From positions 1-16,490 of the forward strand of contig JAPSKJ010000026.1 of the NCBI GenBank assembly GCA_031177735.1: a DNA stretch of 16,490 nucleotides. Direction: 5' to 3'. Every line of letters starts with the position of its first letter. The stretch's first letter is position 1. Source of the DNA: Nocardioides sp. GTDB taxonomy: Bacteria > Actinomycetota > Actinomycetes > Propionibacteriales > Nocardioidaceae. Positions 7,966-14,322 of this stretch are shown piece by piece. The translations under genes and the position numbers were made by a program. Below the pieces are notes generated by a model that worked only from the letters and a program-made list of their open reading frames with translations, was not told the origin of the DNA and searched no databases.

Positions 7966-8621
7966 GCCGGCGCCCGGGCATCGAGGTTCCCGACCACCGG
8001 GGACGCACCGGTCTCGATCGCGCGGGACGCGGCCTGACCCGCAACCCCGACGTCGTGGTTCGCGACGTCGAGCTCACCTCGACGGGTTGGCACGTGCTCA
8101 GGCGCACCACGCTGGACTACCGGCGACGGGACGGGCGTTGGGAGAGACAGGAACGTGAGACCTACGACCGCGGGAACGGCGCGGTGCTGCTGCCCTACGA
8201 CGTCGACCGGAGCGCCGTGCTCCTCACCCGACAGTTCCGGTATCCGGCCTACGTCAACGACCATCCCGACGGGCTGCTCATCGAAGCAGCCGCGGGGCTC
8301 CTCGACGACGACGACCCGGTCACCGCCATCCGCCGCGAGAGCGCGGAGGAGCTCGGCGTGAGCCTGGCCGAGGTCGAGCACGTCTTCGACGCCTACATGA
8401 GCCCAGGGTCGGTCACCGAACGGCTGCACTTCTTCGCGGCTGCGTACACCCCGGACAGCCGCACCGGCGACGGGGGAGGGATCGCCGAGGAGGGCGAGGA
8501 CATCGAGGTGCTCGAGCTCGACTTCGCCGAGGCGCTCGCGATGACCGGTGACGGCCGCATCGTGGACGGGAAGACCATCATGCTGCTGCAGTGGGCGGCC
8601 CTGCGCGGCCCGTTCGCCTGA
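7962..8621 (+). CDS. nudK: NudK-like Nudix hydrolase (GDP-mannose/ADP-sugar pyrophosphatase type)
   Basis: A 219-residue Nudix hydrolase. The Nudix box is visible as GLLDDDDPVTAIRRESAEEL followed by GV. The segments YDRGNGAVLL, LTRQFRYPAYVN, AYMSPGSVTERLHFF, EDIEVLEL and DGKTIMLLQW follow the pattern of enterobacterial NudK as I remember it. In NudK the box is also one residue shorter than the general consensus, so this spacing is not a defect. NudK-type enzymes cleave nucleotide sugars such as GDP-mannose to nucleotide and sugar phosphate with Mg2+. The gene starts within the last bases of the DUF4406 gene (ATGA overlap), with GAGGG upstream. A ~37-residue extension precedes the region matching NudK. 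The exact substrate cannot be told from sequence alone. Confidence 0.88.
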   Translation: MSRRPGIEVPDHRGRTGLDRAGRGLTRNPDVVVRDVELTSTGWHVLRRTTLDYRRRDGRWERQERETYDRGNGAVLLPYDVDRSAVLLTRQFRYPAYVNDHPDGLLIEAAAGLLDDDDPVTAIRRESAEELGVSLAEVEHVFDAYMSPGSVTERLHFFAAAYTPDSRTGDGGGIAEEGEDIEVLELDFAEALAMTGDGRIVDGKTIMLLQWAALRGPFA

Positions 8622-8641
8622 CCGCGCTGCGGCGGGTCGCC

Positions 8642-8662
8642 CGGTCGGTGATCAGCCGACCG
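8642..8662. terminator. Possible shared hairpin terminator between nudK and the TauE/SafE gene
   Basis: Between the convergent genes, CGGTCGG (8642-8648) and CCGACCG (8656-8662) form a 7-bp inverted repeat with a TGATCAG loop. The hairpin covers the stop codon of the minus-strand gene. There is no T-tract, so a terminator role in both directions is plausible but not shown. Confidence 0.35.
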
Positions 8663-9560
8663 CCACCGGGACCTCGACGGCCTCCTGCGACCGCTCGACC
8701 TCGCGGGCGCGCCGCTCCTGCCGCACCGCCCAAGCGATGCCGGTGATCCAGGCCGCGAAGAGGATGGCCGCGACCATGGCCACCGTGGTGCCCGAGGCGC
8801 CGAGCGACTCCGCGATGGTCTTGGAGTTGGTGAGCACGATGAGGCCGCCTGCCGCGACGCCGAGCACCCGCGCGGCCAGCTTCCTGACCAGCCAGGCGGC
8901 GATCGGGGCGGCGATGACGCCGCCGGCCAGCAGCGCTCCGGCGTAGGCCCACTCGATGCCCTGTGAACCCAGGGCAAGGATGAAGCCGAGCGAGCCGCCG
9001 ACCGCGACGACGAACTCGGAGGTGTCGATGGAGCCCACCACCTTGCGGGGCTCCAGGCGTCCGGAGGAGAGCAGCGTGGTGGTGCCGACCGGGCCCCAGC
9101 CGCCGCCGCCGACAGCGTCGAGCGCCCCGCCCACCAGGCCCATCGGCGCCAGCATGCCGGCCGGTGGCCTGCTCTTGAACGTCGGGCGACGCCCGCCCAG
9201 CACCAGGAAGCGCCAGATCACGTACGTCCCCAGGCAGAGGAGCAGGCCTGCGACCCACGGCTTGGCGGAGTCGCCGTCCAGGCTGCTGAGGAACGTCGCG
9301 CCGGCGAAGGCACCGACGAAGCCGGGCACGGCCAGGATGGACACGGTCCGCCAGTCGACGTTGCCCATCTTGTGGTGGGACACGCCCGAGACCAGCGAGG
9401 TGCCGATCTCGGAGAAGTGCACGGCCGCGGACGCGGCAGCCGGAGCGATGCCGGCGGCGAGCAGCAGCGTGGACGACGTCACGCCGTACGCCATGCCGAG
9501 CGAGCCGTCGATCAGCTGGGCGAGGAGGCCGACGACCCCCAGAACGATGAGCTTGCGCAT
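8652..9560 (-). CDS. TauE/SafE-family membrane transporter (putative sulfite/anion exporter)
   Basis: A 302-residue integral membrane protein of the usual family length. The N-terminal half (IDGSLGMAYGVTSSTLLLAA, AVHFSEIGTSLVSG) and the C-terminal half (GGALDAVGGGGWGPVGTTTL, DTSEFVVAVGGSLGFI) show the duplicated architecture of TauE/SafE permeases, with several hydrophobic segments. The charged C-terminal tail (about the last 25 residues) is probably cytosolic. I chose the ATG at 9558-9560 because GAGGGG lies five bases upstream and the protein then begins directly with the first membrane helix; the longer frame to 9653 adds a non-membrane leader without similarity. Members export sulfite, sulfoacetate or similar anions. 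The substrate is not indicated by the neighbours, and no sulfur gene is nearby. Confidence 0.88.
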   Translation of the reverse strand: MRKLIVLGVVGLLAQLIDGSLGMAYGVTSSTLLLAAGIAPAAASAAVHFSEIGTSLVSGVSHHKMGNVDWRTVSILAVPGFVGAFAGATFLSSLDGDSAKPWVAGLLLCLGTYVIWRFLVLGGRRPTFKSRPPAGMLAPMGLVGGALDAVGGGGWGPVGTTTLLSSGRLEPRKVVGSIDTSEFVVAVGGSLGFILALGSQGIEWAYAGALLAGGVIAAPIAAWLVRKLAARVLGVAAGGLIVLTNSKTIAESLGASGTTVAMVAAILFAAWITGIAWAVRQERRAREVERSQEAVEVPVAVG

Positions 9561-9637
9561 GTGTCCCCTCGGTGGTGGACGGGTGACCGGCCTGTTCGGC
9601 ACCCTTCCGGCGAAAGCAACCGTAGCAGCCAACTCAC

Positions 9638-9655
9638 CTAGATTACTAAACATAG
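9638..9655. promoter_or_regulatory. AT-rich element upstream of the TauE/SafE gene
   Basis: The 18-bp stretch CTAGATTACTAAACATAG stands out in a GC-rich region, about 78 bases upstream of the transporter start. It has partial dyad symmetry (CTA...TAG ends, TTA-C-TAA core). On the minus strand it offers TAATCT as a -10-like hexamer, without a good -35. It could be the transporter promoter with an overlapping operator. No regulator can be assigned. Confidence 0.35.
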
Positions 9656-9705
9656 ACCTCGCGGGTCGGATCGGCCGGTGCGGTCCCGCTTCGCCCGCAG
9701 CGGTG

Positions 9706-10977
9706 CTAGTAGGTGAAGCTGAACGTCGCCACGAAGACGCGGTCCTCGCCTTGAAGATGGTGCGAGCTCACCCTCAACCCGACCGGGGCCTCGCTCCCGT
9801 CGGCCCGGAGGACGGGGACCTCGAGCGGGGTGTCGAGCAACGGCCGCCGCCCGTTCGCCGAGTTCAGGGTGGTGCCGGCGATGTGGGCCTGGTGGAAGCG
9901 GTGGGGGATGACCACGATGACCCGCCGCCCGAGCAGGTCGGCCTCGGAGTCGTAGCCCAGGAAGCGGAGGACCGGCGGGGTGACCGCCACGATGACGCTC
10001 GTCTGGTCGGTGACCAGGACCGCTTCGTCGGAGTCGGAGAACTCCTGGTAGCGGCTTTTGAGCACGCTCTCGTCGACGAGCGGGGTTCTCACGTCGGTGC
10101 GCGGGCGCCACGGATCGGGAGCCGCGGCATCGTCCTCGGCCTGCCGAGCGACCTCCCGGCAGATCCACTGGCGCATCTCGGAGATCTCGGGCTGCGTGGG
10201 AAGCCCGAGGAAGTCCCCGCGGGAGGCCGCCTCGCACGCGCTGGTCAGCAGCGAGTCGAGGGTGGCGAAGTGCGGGACCGACGCTCGAGGGACGGTGATC
10301 GTGAACTGCTCCGCCGTCACGGCGGGTTCGATGGCGTCGGCCAGCAGCTGGTCGGGGTCGTCGGGGAGCCGTGGGACGGGAATCTGGTCGTACAGCGTGC
10401 TCAGGGCGTCGCTGGCCTGGGCGTGCCGGTCGATGGCCGCCGGGTCCCACTCGAGCGCGAAGAGCAGGTACTCGCGAAGCAGGGTCTGGGCGTGCTCCTG
10501 CCAGGCCCAGTGCATCAGCAGCGGGACGTCGAGCAACCGCACCGTCGCGTCCGGCTCGGACGGGAGCGAGGACAGCGAGCCACTCGACGACCACGACCGC
10601 GTGATGGGTGGCTGCCCGAGCTCGAACCACACCGCCTTGCCCGTCGGCAGCGGCTCGGCACCCCAACGCTCCACGCTGTGGTCGAGGATGTGCAGCCCCC
10701 GACCGGTGCCGGAGGTGAGCGCGTACTTCCTCCTCGTCGGAAGATGGCTGCTGCCGTCCCGCACCTCGACCCGAACCCCGTCGGCGGTGGCCCAGGCCTC
10801 GAGCGAGACGGCGGTTCCGGCGTGCATCACGGCGTTGGTGATCACCTCCGACGCGGCCAGGACGACCGAGTCGGTCCAGGTGTTCGCGGCCGCCTCGTCG
10901 AGGAGCGTTCGCAACGAGTGCCGAGCCGACCCCGCACTCCTCGCGTCGGCGGCGAGCTCGAGGTGGATGTGCTTCAC
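9706..10977 (-). CDS. RsbW-like HATPase fused to a C-terminal PAS domain
   Basis: A 423-residue protein starting at GTG (10975-10977) with GAGGGAG just upstream. Residues about 1-125 form a small GHKL ATPase of the anti-sigma-factor kinase type: N-box E44/N48/H52 (ASEVITNAVMHAG), D74 in VEVRDGS, and the G2 loop GTGRGLHIL (residues 90-98). Residues about 309-423 form a PAS domain (AVLVTDQTSV, LRFLGY, then IPHRFHQAHIAG and a DGSEAPV strand). Between them lie about 180 mainly helical residues that I do not recognise. No histidine phospho-acceptor domain is seen, so it is more likely a regulator of the partner-switching type than a classical sensor kinase. PAS input would tune the ATPase; this is inferred. 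The longer frame to 11286 crosses a terminator hairpin and is not used. Confidence 0.8.
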   Translation of the reverse strand: MKHIHLELAADARSAGSARHSLRTLLDEAAANTWTDSVVLAASEVITNAVMHAGTAVSLEAWATADGVRVEVRDGSSHLPTRRKYALTSGTGRGLHILDHSVERWGAEPLPTGKAVWFELGQPPITRSWSSSGSLSSLPSEPDATVRLLDVPLLMHWAWQEHAQTLLREYLLFALEWDPAAIDRHAQASDALSTLYDQIPVPRLPDDPDQLLADAIEPAVTAEQFTITVPRASVPHFATLDSLLTSACEAASRGDFLGLPTQPEISEMRQWICREVARQAEDDAAAPDPWRPRTDVRTPLVDESVLKSRYQEFSDSDEAVLVTDQTSVIVAVTPPVLRFLGYDSEADLLGRRVIVVIPHRFHQAHIAGTTLNSANGRRPLLDTPLEVPVLRADGSEAPVGLRVSSHHLQGEDRVFVATFSFTY

Positions 10978-11108
10978 GTCGCTCCCTCGTCGGATCCCGC
11001 GGAGTGCGCCGGATGGAGGTGGCGCGGATCCCGTGGGCCGAAAGTACGCCGCAGCGTGAGCAGCCGCCAGGCGTGCGACAGCTGCTGGTCGCCCCCGTGG
11101 GAGTCCAT
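10974..11108 (-). CDS. Possible 44-residue small protein coupled to the HATPase-PAS gene
   Basis: The ATG at 11106-11108 has an almost ideal ribosome binding site, GGAGGT, four bases upstream. The frame runs 44 codons and its TGA overlaps the GTG start of the ATPase gene (GTGA). That is the pattern of translational coupling. The product is hydrophilic, rich in His and Arg (HLHPAHS near the end), with no membrane segment or motif I recognise. It may be a real small protein, perhaps a partner of the ATPase, or a leader peptide that controls its translation. Starts further upstream would run into the terminator hairpin at 11154-11187. Confidence 0.45.
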   Translation of the reverse strand: MDSHGGDQQLSHAWRLLTLRRTFGPRDPRHLHPAHSAGSDEGAT

Positions 11109-11153
11109 CTCTACCTCCGGGTCGTAGGTGACCGATCGCCCGCGCGGACGTGA

Positions 11154-11187
11154 GAAGGCCCCGCAACCTATCGGTTGCGGGGCCTTC
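11154..11187 (-). terminator. Strong hairpin terminator of the GlsB/YeaQ-like gene
   Basis: GAAGGCCCCGCAACC (11154-11168) and GGTTGCGGGGCCTTC (11173-11187) form a perfect 15-bp stem with a TATC loop, starting 17 bases after the minus-strand stop codon. No long T-tract follows, as is usual in high-GC actinobacteria. It separates this gene from the downstream small ORF and HATPase-PAS gene, which therefore need their own promoter within 11109-11153. Confidence 0.8.
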
Positions 11188-11203
11188 CGCATGAGTCCGA
11201 CGG

Positions 11204-11470
11204 TCAGCGGTGCGCCGGCTTCTTGCCCAGGAAGCCTTCCACCACGCCGATGAGGAGGACGGCCGCGATGATCGCCACGACCGCACCCAGGATGTTGAGC
11301 TCCCAGATGTCGCCTGTGCCGAGGGCCGAGGCGACGATGCCGCCGATCAACGACCCGACCACGCCCAACACGAGCGTCCCGAGCAGCCCGAGGCGCTGCC
11401 GACCGGGCTTGAGCAGCCGCGCCAGCGCACCGACGATCAGTCCGAACACGAGGAAACCGATGATTGCCAT
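11204..11470 (-). CDS. GlsB/YeaQ/YmgE-family small stress-response membrane protein
   Basis: An 88-residue protein of the family's usual size. It has three hydrophobic segments: IIGFLVFGLIVGALARLL, LLGTLVLGVVGSLIGGIVAS and ILGAVVAIIAAVLLIGVV. A glycine-rich LGVVGSLIGG turn and a short basic C-terminal tail (GKKPAHR) are typical of transglycosylase-associated / GlsB proteins. These small membrane proteins are often induced by stress; the molecular role is not well established. The ATG at 11468-11470 lies immediately before the first membrane helix, but the ribosome binding site is weak. The gene is a single transcription unit, bounded by the hairpin downstream and by tandem repeats about 60 bases upstream. 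Confidence 0.88.
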   Translation of the reverse strand: MAIIGFLVFGLIVGALARLLKPGRQRLGLLGTLVLGVVGSLIGGIVASALGTGDIWELNILGAVVAIIAAVLLIGVVEGFLGKKPAHR

Positions 11471-11531
11471 GGCCTAGCCGTACCCAGGCTCGCGCCCTTT
11501 CACCTGTGCTCGCCTGCGGTCACGGTCACAT

Positions 11532-11575
11532 CGCCCTCGTCACGCCCTCGTCACCCCCTCGTCAGGCCCTCCTCA
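11532..11575. repeat. Four 11-bp tandem repeats upstream of the GlsB-like gene
   Basis: Four contiguous units read CGCCCTCGTCA, CGCCCTCGTCA, CCCCCTCGTCA and GGCCCTCCTCA. The unit is close to one helical turn, so a bound protein would face the same side at each copy. A short doubled GGTCAC lies just before (within 11519-11530). The rest of the 212-bp gap to the GH95 gene holds a perfect 12-bp palindrome CACCTCGAGGTG (11631-11642) and no gene I can support. Confidence 0.7.
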
Positions 11576-11682
11576 CGCAGGTGACGCCCTGCCGCGTGAC
11601 GTCGTGCGCCTGGTGATGACCGACGACGAGCACCTCGAGGTGGAGACGTGACCGGCGCGCCGTCGGGATCGGCCGTCGACCG

Positions 11683-14112
11683 TCAGGCGGGTGTCAACCG
11701 GTAGACACCGCCCGGGACCGTAGGGAACTCCACGACATCCGGCTCCGGCCGCGTCACTCGCCCACGGCCGACGCCCGTGACCGCGAGCGGATCGGAGGTC
11801 CGCACCCGGGCGCGCTGACCGGCGCGAGAGGTGAGCACGGCCGTGGCCAGGCGCCCGTCGCGCCAGGTGATGTCGGTCTCGAAGCCACCTCGGGCACGTA
11901 GGCCCCGCACGGAGCCCTCCGACCATGCCGAGGGCAGCGCCGGCAGCACGCGGATCTCCTCGCCGACGCTTTGCAGGAGCATCTCGACGACGGCGGTGGG
12001 ACCGCCCAGGTTGGCGTCGATCTGGTAGTAGGTCCGGCCGTTCAGGGCGTTGGGGTTGTGGCGGATCGGGGAGAAGAGCAGCCGGAGCGTGCGGTGGGCG
12101 TTCTCCGCATCGCCGAGCCGGGCCCACAGGATCGCGCGGAGGGCGACCGCCCAGCCGTCGTCGTCGACGCCCTCGCCGCGAAGCTCCAAGGACCGCCGCG
12201 CGGCAGCCGCCAGGTCGGGTGTGTCGTGGATGTCGATCTGACCGCTGGGGTAGAGCCCGTACAGGTGGGAGATGTGCCGGTGACTCGGCTCGGGTGCCGT
12301 CATGTCCCAGTCCTCGAGCCACTCCTGGAGCTGACCGGCGCTGCCCACCTGGTGCGGAGCCAGTCGACCCCGAGCCTCGCTCAGCTGGCTGCGGAGATCG
12401 GCGTCCACGCCGAGGACCTCGGCGGCCCGCATCGTGTTGGCGAAGAGATCGCGCAGGATCTGCATGTCCATCGTCGGACCGGCGCAGAGCATCTGGCCGG
12501 GGTGGTGGCTGTTCTCCGGGGAGACCGACGGGTTGGTCACCAGCCAGCCCTTCTCCGGGTGGGGGACCAGCGTGTCGAGGAAGAACTCGCAGGCACCTCG
12601 CAGCAACGGGTAGATCTCGGCGAGGAACCGGACGTCGCGGCTGTAGTCGTAGTGGTCCCACAGGTGCAGGCACAACCAGGCCCCGCCCAGCGGCCAGATC
12701 CCCTGCGGGCCGTCGTACGCCGCCGTCCCGCGCCACAGGTCGGAGTTGTGGTGGGCCACCCAGCCGCGGGCGCCGTACATCTCCGACGCCGTGCGGGCGC
12801 CCGTGGCGGCCAGGCCTCGGGCCAGGTCGACCAGCGGCTCGGCACACTCGGGCAGGGCGGTCGGCTCAGCCAGCCAGTAGTTCATCTCGGTGTTGATGTT
12901 GAGCGTGTAGTTGCTCTGCCACGGGGGAGCGACGCGCTCGTTCCAGATGCCCTGCAGGTTGGCCGCCTCGGTGCCCGGGCGGGAGCTGGAGATCAGGAGA
13001 TAGCGCCCGTACTGGAAGTAGAGGGCAGCGAACGCCGGATCGTCGAGGCTGCCGGACTGGTCGACCCGCTGGTCGGTGGGCAGGCCGGCGGCAGGAGTGG
13101 TGCCGAGATCGAGGCTGACCCGGCGGTAGAGCTTGCGGTGCTCGACGAGGTGCTCGTGCAGCAGCCGCCGGTAGGGCACGCCGGCCGTCCGGGCGATCTG
13201 GGCGCGGGATCGCTCCTCCGGGGTGGGTCGGTCGTCGTGGTGGTCGGTGGCCGAGGAGAGCAGGAGCACCACCTCGTCCGCGCCGCGCACGGAGACGGTG
13301 TCCGCGGTCTCGGTGCGGTGGCCGCCGGTGGCGAGCACGCGGGCCCGGGCCGCGAAGTGGATCGCTGCCGGCACCCCGAAGAGCGGTGACGGGCTGCCGG
13401 TCATGAGCAGGTCGCCGGCACGGTCGACCGCCGTGGTCCAGACGGGGGACTCGGTCGGGGCGGCGGGCCAGGGCTGCTTGCCGACCGGCGGCGGACCGTC
13501 GAGGGTGACGTCGAGGTCGAGCGCGCCGCGGCGGTCGGCGGTGTAGCGGACGACGATGCACTGCCTGGTCGCCGACACGAACGCCTCGCGGGTGTAGCTG
13601 ACGCCGCCTCGGCGGTAGCGGGTGGTGACGAGCGCACGGTCCAGGTCGAGCTCGCGGCGATAGCCGGTCACCTCGCCCCGACCACCCGCCGAGGTGACCC
13701 GCAGGTCGCCGAGCGGCTGGTAGCACATCTCCCAGTACTTCGAGACGACATCGGTCCTCGCGAGGGCCTGCGCCTGGTCGTACTCGCCCTCGAAGATCAG
13801 TCGGCGCACCTCGTCGAGCGCATCGTGCGCGGCCGGGTTGACCGGGTCGTGCGGCCCGCCGGCAGTGACGGTGTCGTCGTTGAGGGCCAGTCGCTCCTCG
13901 TCGACGCCGCCGAACACCATGGCGCCCAGTCGGCCGTTGCCGATGGGCAGCGCCTGCGGCCAGGCGGTCGCGGGTGCGAGGTACCAGAGCCGCGCCGCAG
14001 CGGCGGTCCGAGACCCGCCGCCAGCGTGCGCCGGGCGTGAGAAGTCTGCGACGCCGGTGGCGACCGCAGTGGCCATCGTGCCCATCAGGACGTGTCGACG
14101 GGTCAGTTCCAT
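11683..14112 (-). CDS. Tat-exported GH95 glycoside hydrolase, probable alpha-L-fucosidase
   Basis: The protein has 809 residues. The N terminus carries a twin-arginine signal (TRRHVLMG, hydrophobic stretch, likely cut after AHA at residue 30). The mature part follows GH95: an N-terminal beta-sandwich domain (LPIGNGRLGAMVFGG, LNDDTVTAGGP, YQPLGDL), then the (alpha/alpha)6 barrel with NLQGIWNE, NINTEMNYW (N405, N407), NPSVSPEN (E533), HRHISHLYGLYP (611-622), DDGWAVALRAILWARLGD and QIDANLGG (D699), and a C-terminal beta domain. N405/N407 and E533 appear to match the catalytic asparagines and glutamate of the bifidobacterial 1,2-alpha-L-fucosidase. D699 is the likely aspartate, though I could not align it rigorously. 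GH95 also includes alpha-L-galactosidases. A GGGAG site lies 8 bases before the ATG, and a LacI-type palindrome 36 bases upstream suggests sugar-responsive repression. Confidence 0.92.
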   Translation of the reverse strand: MELTRRHVLMGTMATAVATGVADFSRPAHAGGGSRTAAAARLWYLAPATAWPQALPIGNGRLGAMVFGGVDEERLALNDDTVTAGGPHDPVNPAAHDALDEVRRLIFEGEYDQAQALARTDVVSKYWEMCYQPLGDLRVTSAGGRGEVTGYRRELDLDRALVTTRYRRGGVSYTREAFVSATRQCIVVRYTADRRGALDLDVTLDGPPPVGKQPWPAAPTESPVWTTAVDRAGDLLMTGSPSPLFGVPAAIHFAARARVLATGGHRTETADTVSVRGADEVVLLLSSATDHHDDRPTPEERSRAQIARTAGVPYRRLLHEHLVEHRKLYRRVSLDLGTTPAAGLPTDQRVDQSGSLDDPAFAALYFQYGRYLLISSSRPGTEAANLQGIWNERVAPPWQSNYTLNINTEMNYWLAEPTALPECAEPLVDLARGLAATGARTASEMYGARGWVAHHNSDLWRGTAAYDGPQGIWPLGGAWLCLHLWDHYDYSRDVRFLAEIYPLLRGACEFFLDTLVPHPEKGWLVTNPSVSPENSHHPGQMLCAGPTMDMQILRDLFANTMRAAEVLGVDADLRSQLSEARGRLAPHQVGSAGQLQEWLEDWDMTAPEPSHRHISHLYGLYPSGQIDIHDTPDLAAAARRSLELRGEGVDDDGWAVALRAILWARLGDAENAHRTLRLLFSPIRHNPNALNGRTYYQIDANLGGPTAVVEMLLQSVGEEIRVLPALPSAWSEGSVRGLRARGGFETDITWRDGRLATAVLTSRAGQRARVRTSDPLAVTGVGRGRVTRPEPDVVEFPTVPGGVYRLTPA

Positions 14113-14147
14113 GATTCAGCTCCCGAGTGCTGTGCTGGATCCCAGAT

Positions 14148-14162
14148 GGGAAAGCGCTCTCC
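14148..14162. promoter_or_regulatory. LacI-family-type operator, GH95-proximal
   Basis: GGGAAAGCGCTCTCC contains the palindrome GGAAAGC-GCTCTCC (6 of 7 positions symmetrical) with the central CG step typical of LacI/GalR-family sites. It lies between the probable GH95 promoter and its ATG, a position suited to repression. The regulator itself is not in the window. Confidence 0.6.
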
Positions 14163-14187
14163 GCAGCGCCTGAGATCGAACGTAACA

Positions 14188-14299
14188 GACGTCACACCGA
14201 TCGCCTATCGCCTGTCTCGCGAGAGGTCACGTCGGCGGTGCGCCGGTGGAAAGCGCTTGCCAACAGATGTGTCGTGCGCCACAGTTGTGACGTCATACC
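14188..14299. repeat. Duplicated GACGTCAYACC motif in the divergent promoter region
   Basis: GACGTCACACC (14188-14198) recurs as GACGTCATACC (14289-14299) in the same orientation, 101 bases apart. Each copy follows one of the two LacI-type palindromes at a similar distance (about 40 bases). The second contains the perfect palindrome TGACGTCA (14288-14295). The two motifs together look like a duplicated regulatory module; the function is unknown. Confidence 0.5.
14247..14262. promoter_or_regulatory. LacI-family-type operator, beta-helix-gene-proximal
   Basis: TGGAAAGCGCTTGCCA is a near-perfect palindrome (7 of 8 positions symmetrical) sharing GGAAAGCGCT with the site at 14148-14162. It is 60 bases upstream of the beta-helix gene start and 99 bases centre to centre from the other site. 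Binding at both sites could control the two divergent genes together. Confidence 0.65.
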
Positions 14300-14322
14300 T
14301 TCTCCCGAACGCGGAGCTGCCC

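Noticed and set aside
8956..11127. A 723-codon plus-strand open frame spanning the TauE/SafE and HATPase-PAS genes.
   Set aside because: It is antisense to two well-supported genes, has low-complexity Pro/Arg/Gly composition and matches no domain; long antisense frames are expected at this GC content.
11109..11286. N-terminal extension of the HATPase-PAS protein up to 11286.
   Set aside because: It would translate through the 15-bp terminator hairpin and part of the GlsB-like gene; the GTG at 10977 has a good ribosome binding site just before the ATPase domain.
11631..11642. A perfect 12-bp palindrome CACCTCGAGGTG taken as a terminator for the GH95 gene.
   Set aside because: It has no loop, so it cannot form a normal hairpin; it may be chance or a binding site.
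11971..13389. A 472-codon plus-strand open frame inside the GH95 gene.
   Set aside because: It is antisense to a gene with clear GH95 motifs along its whole length; no domain of its own.
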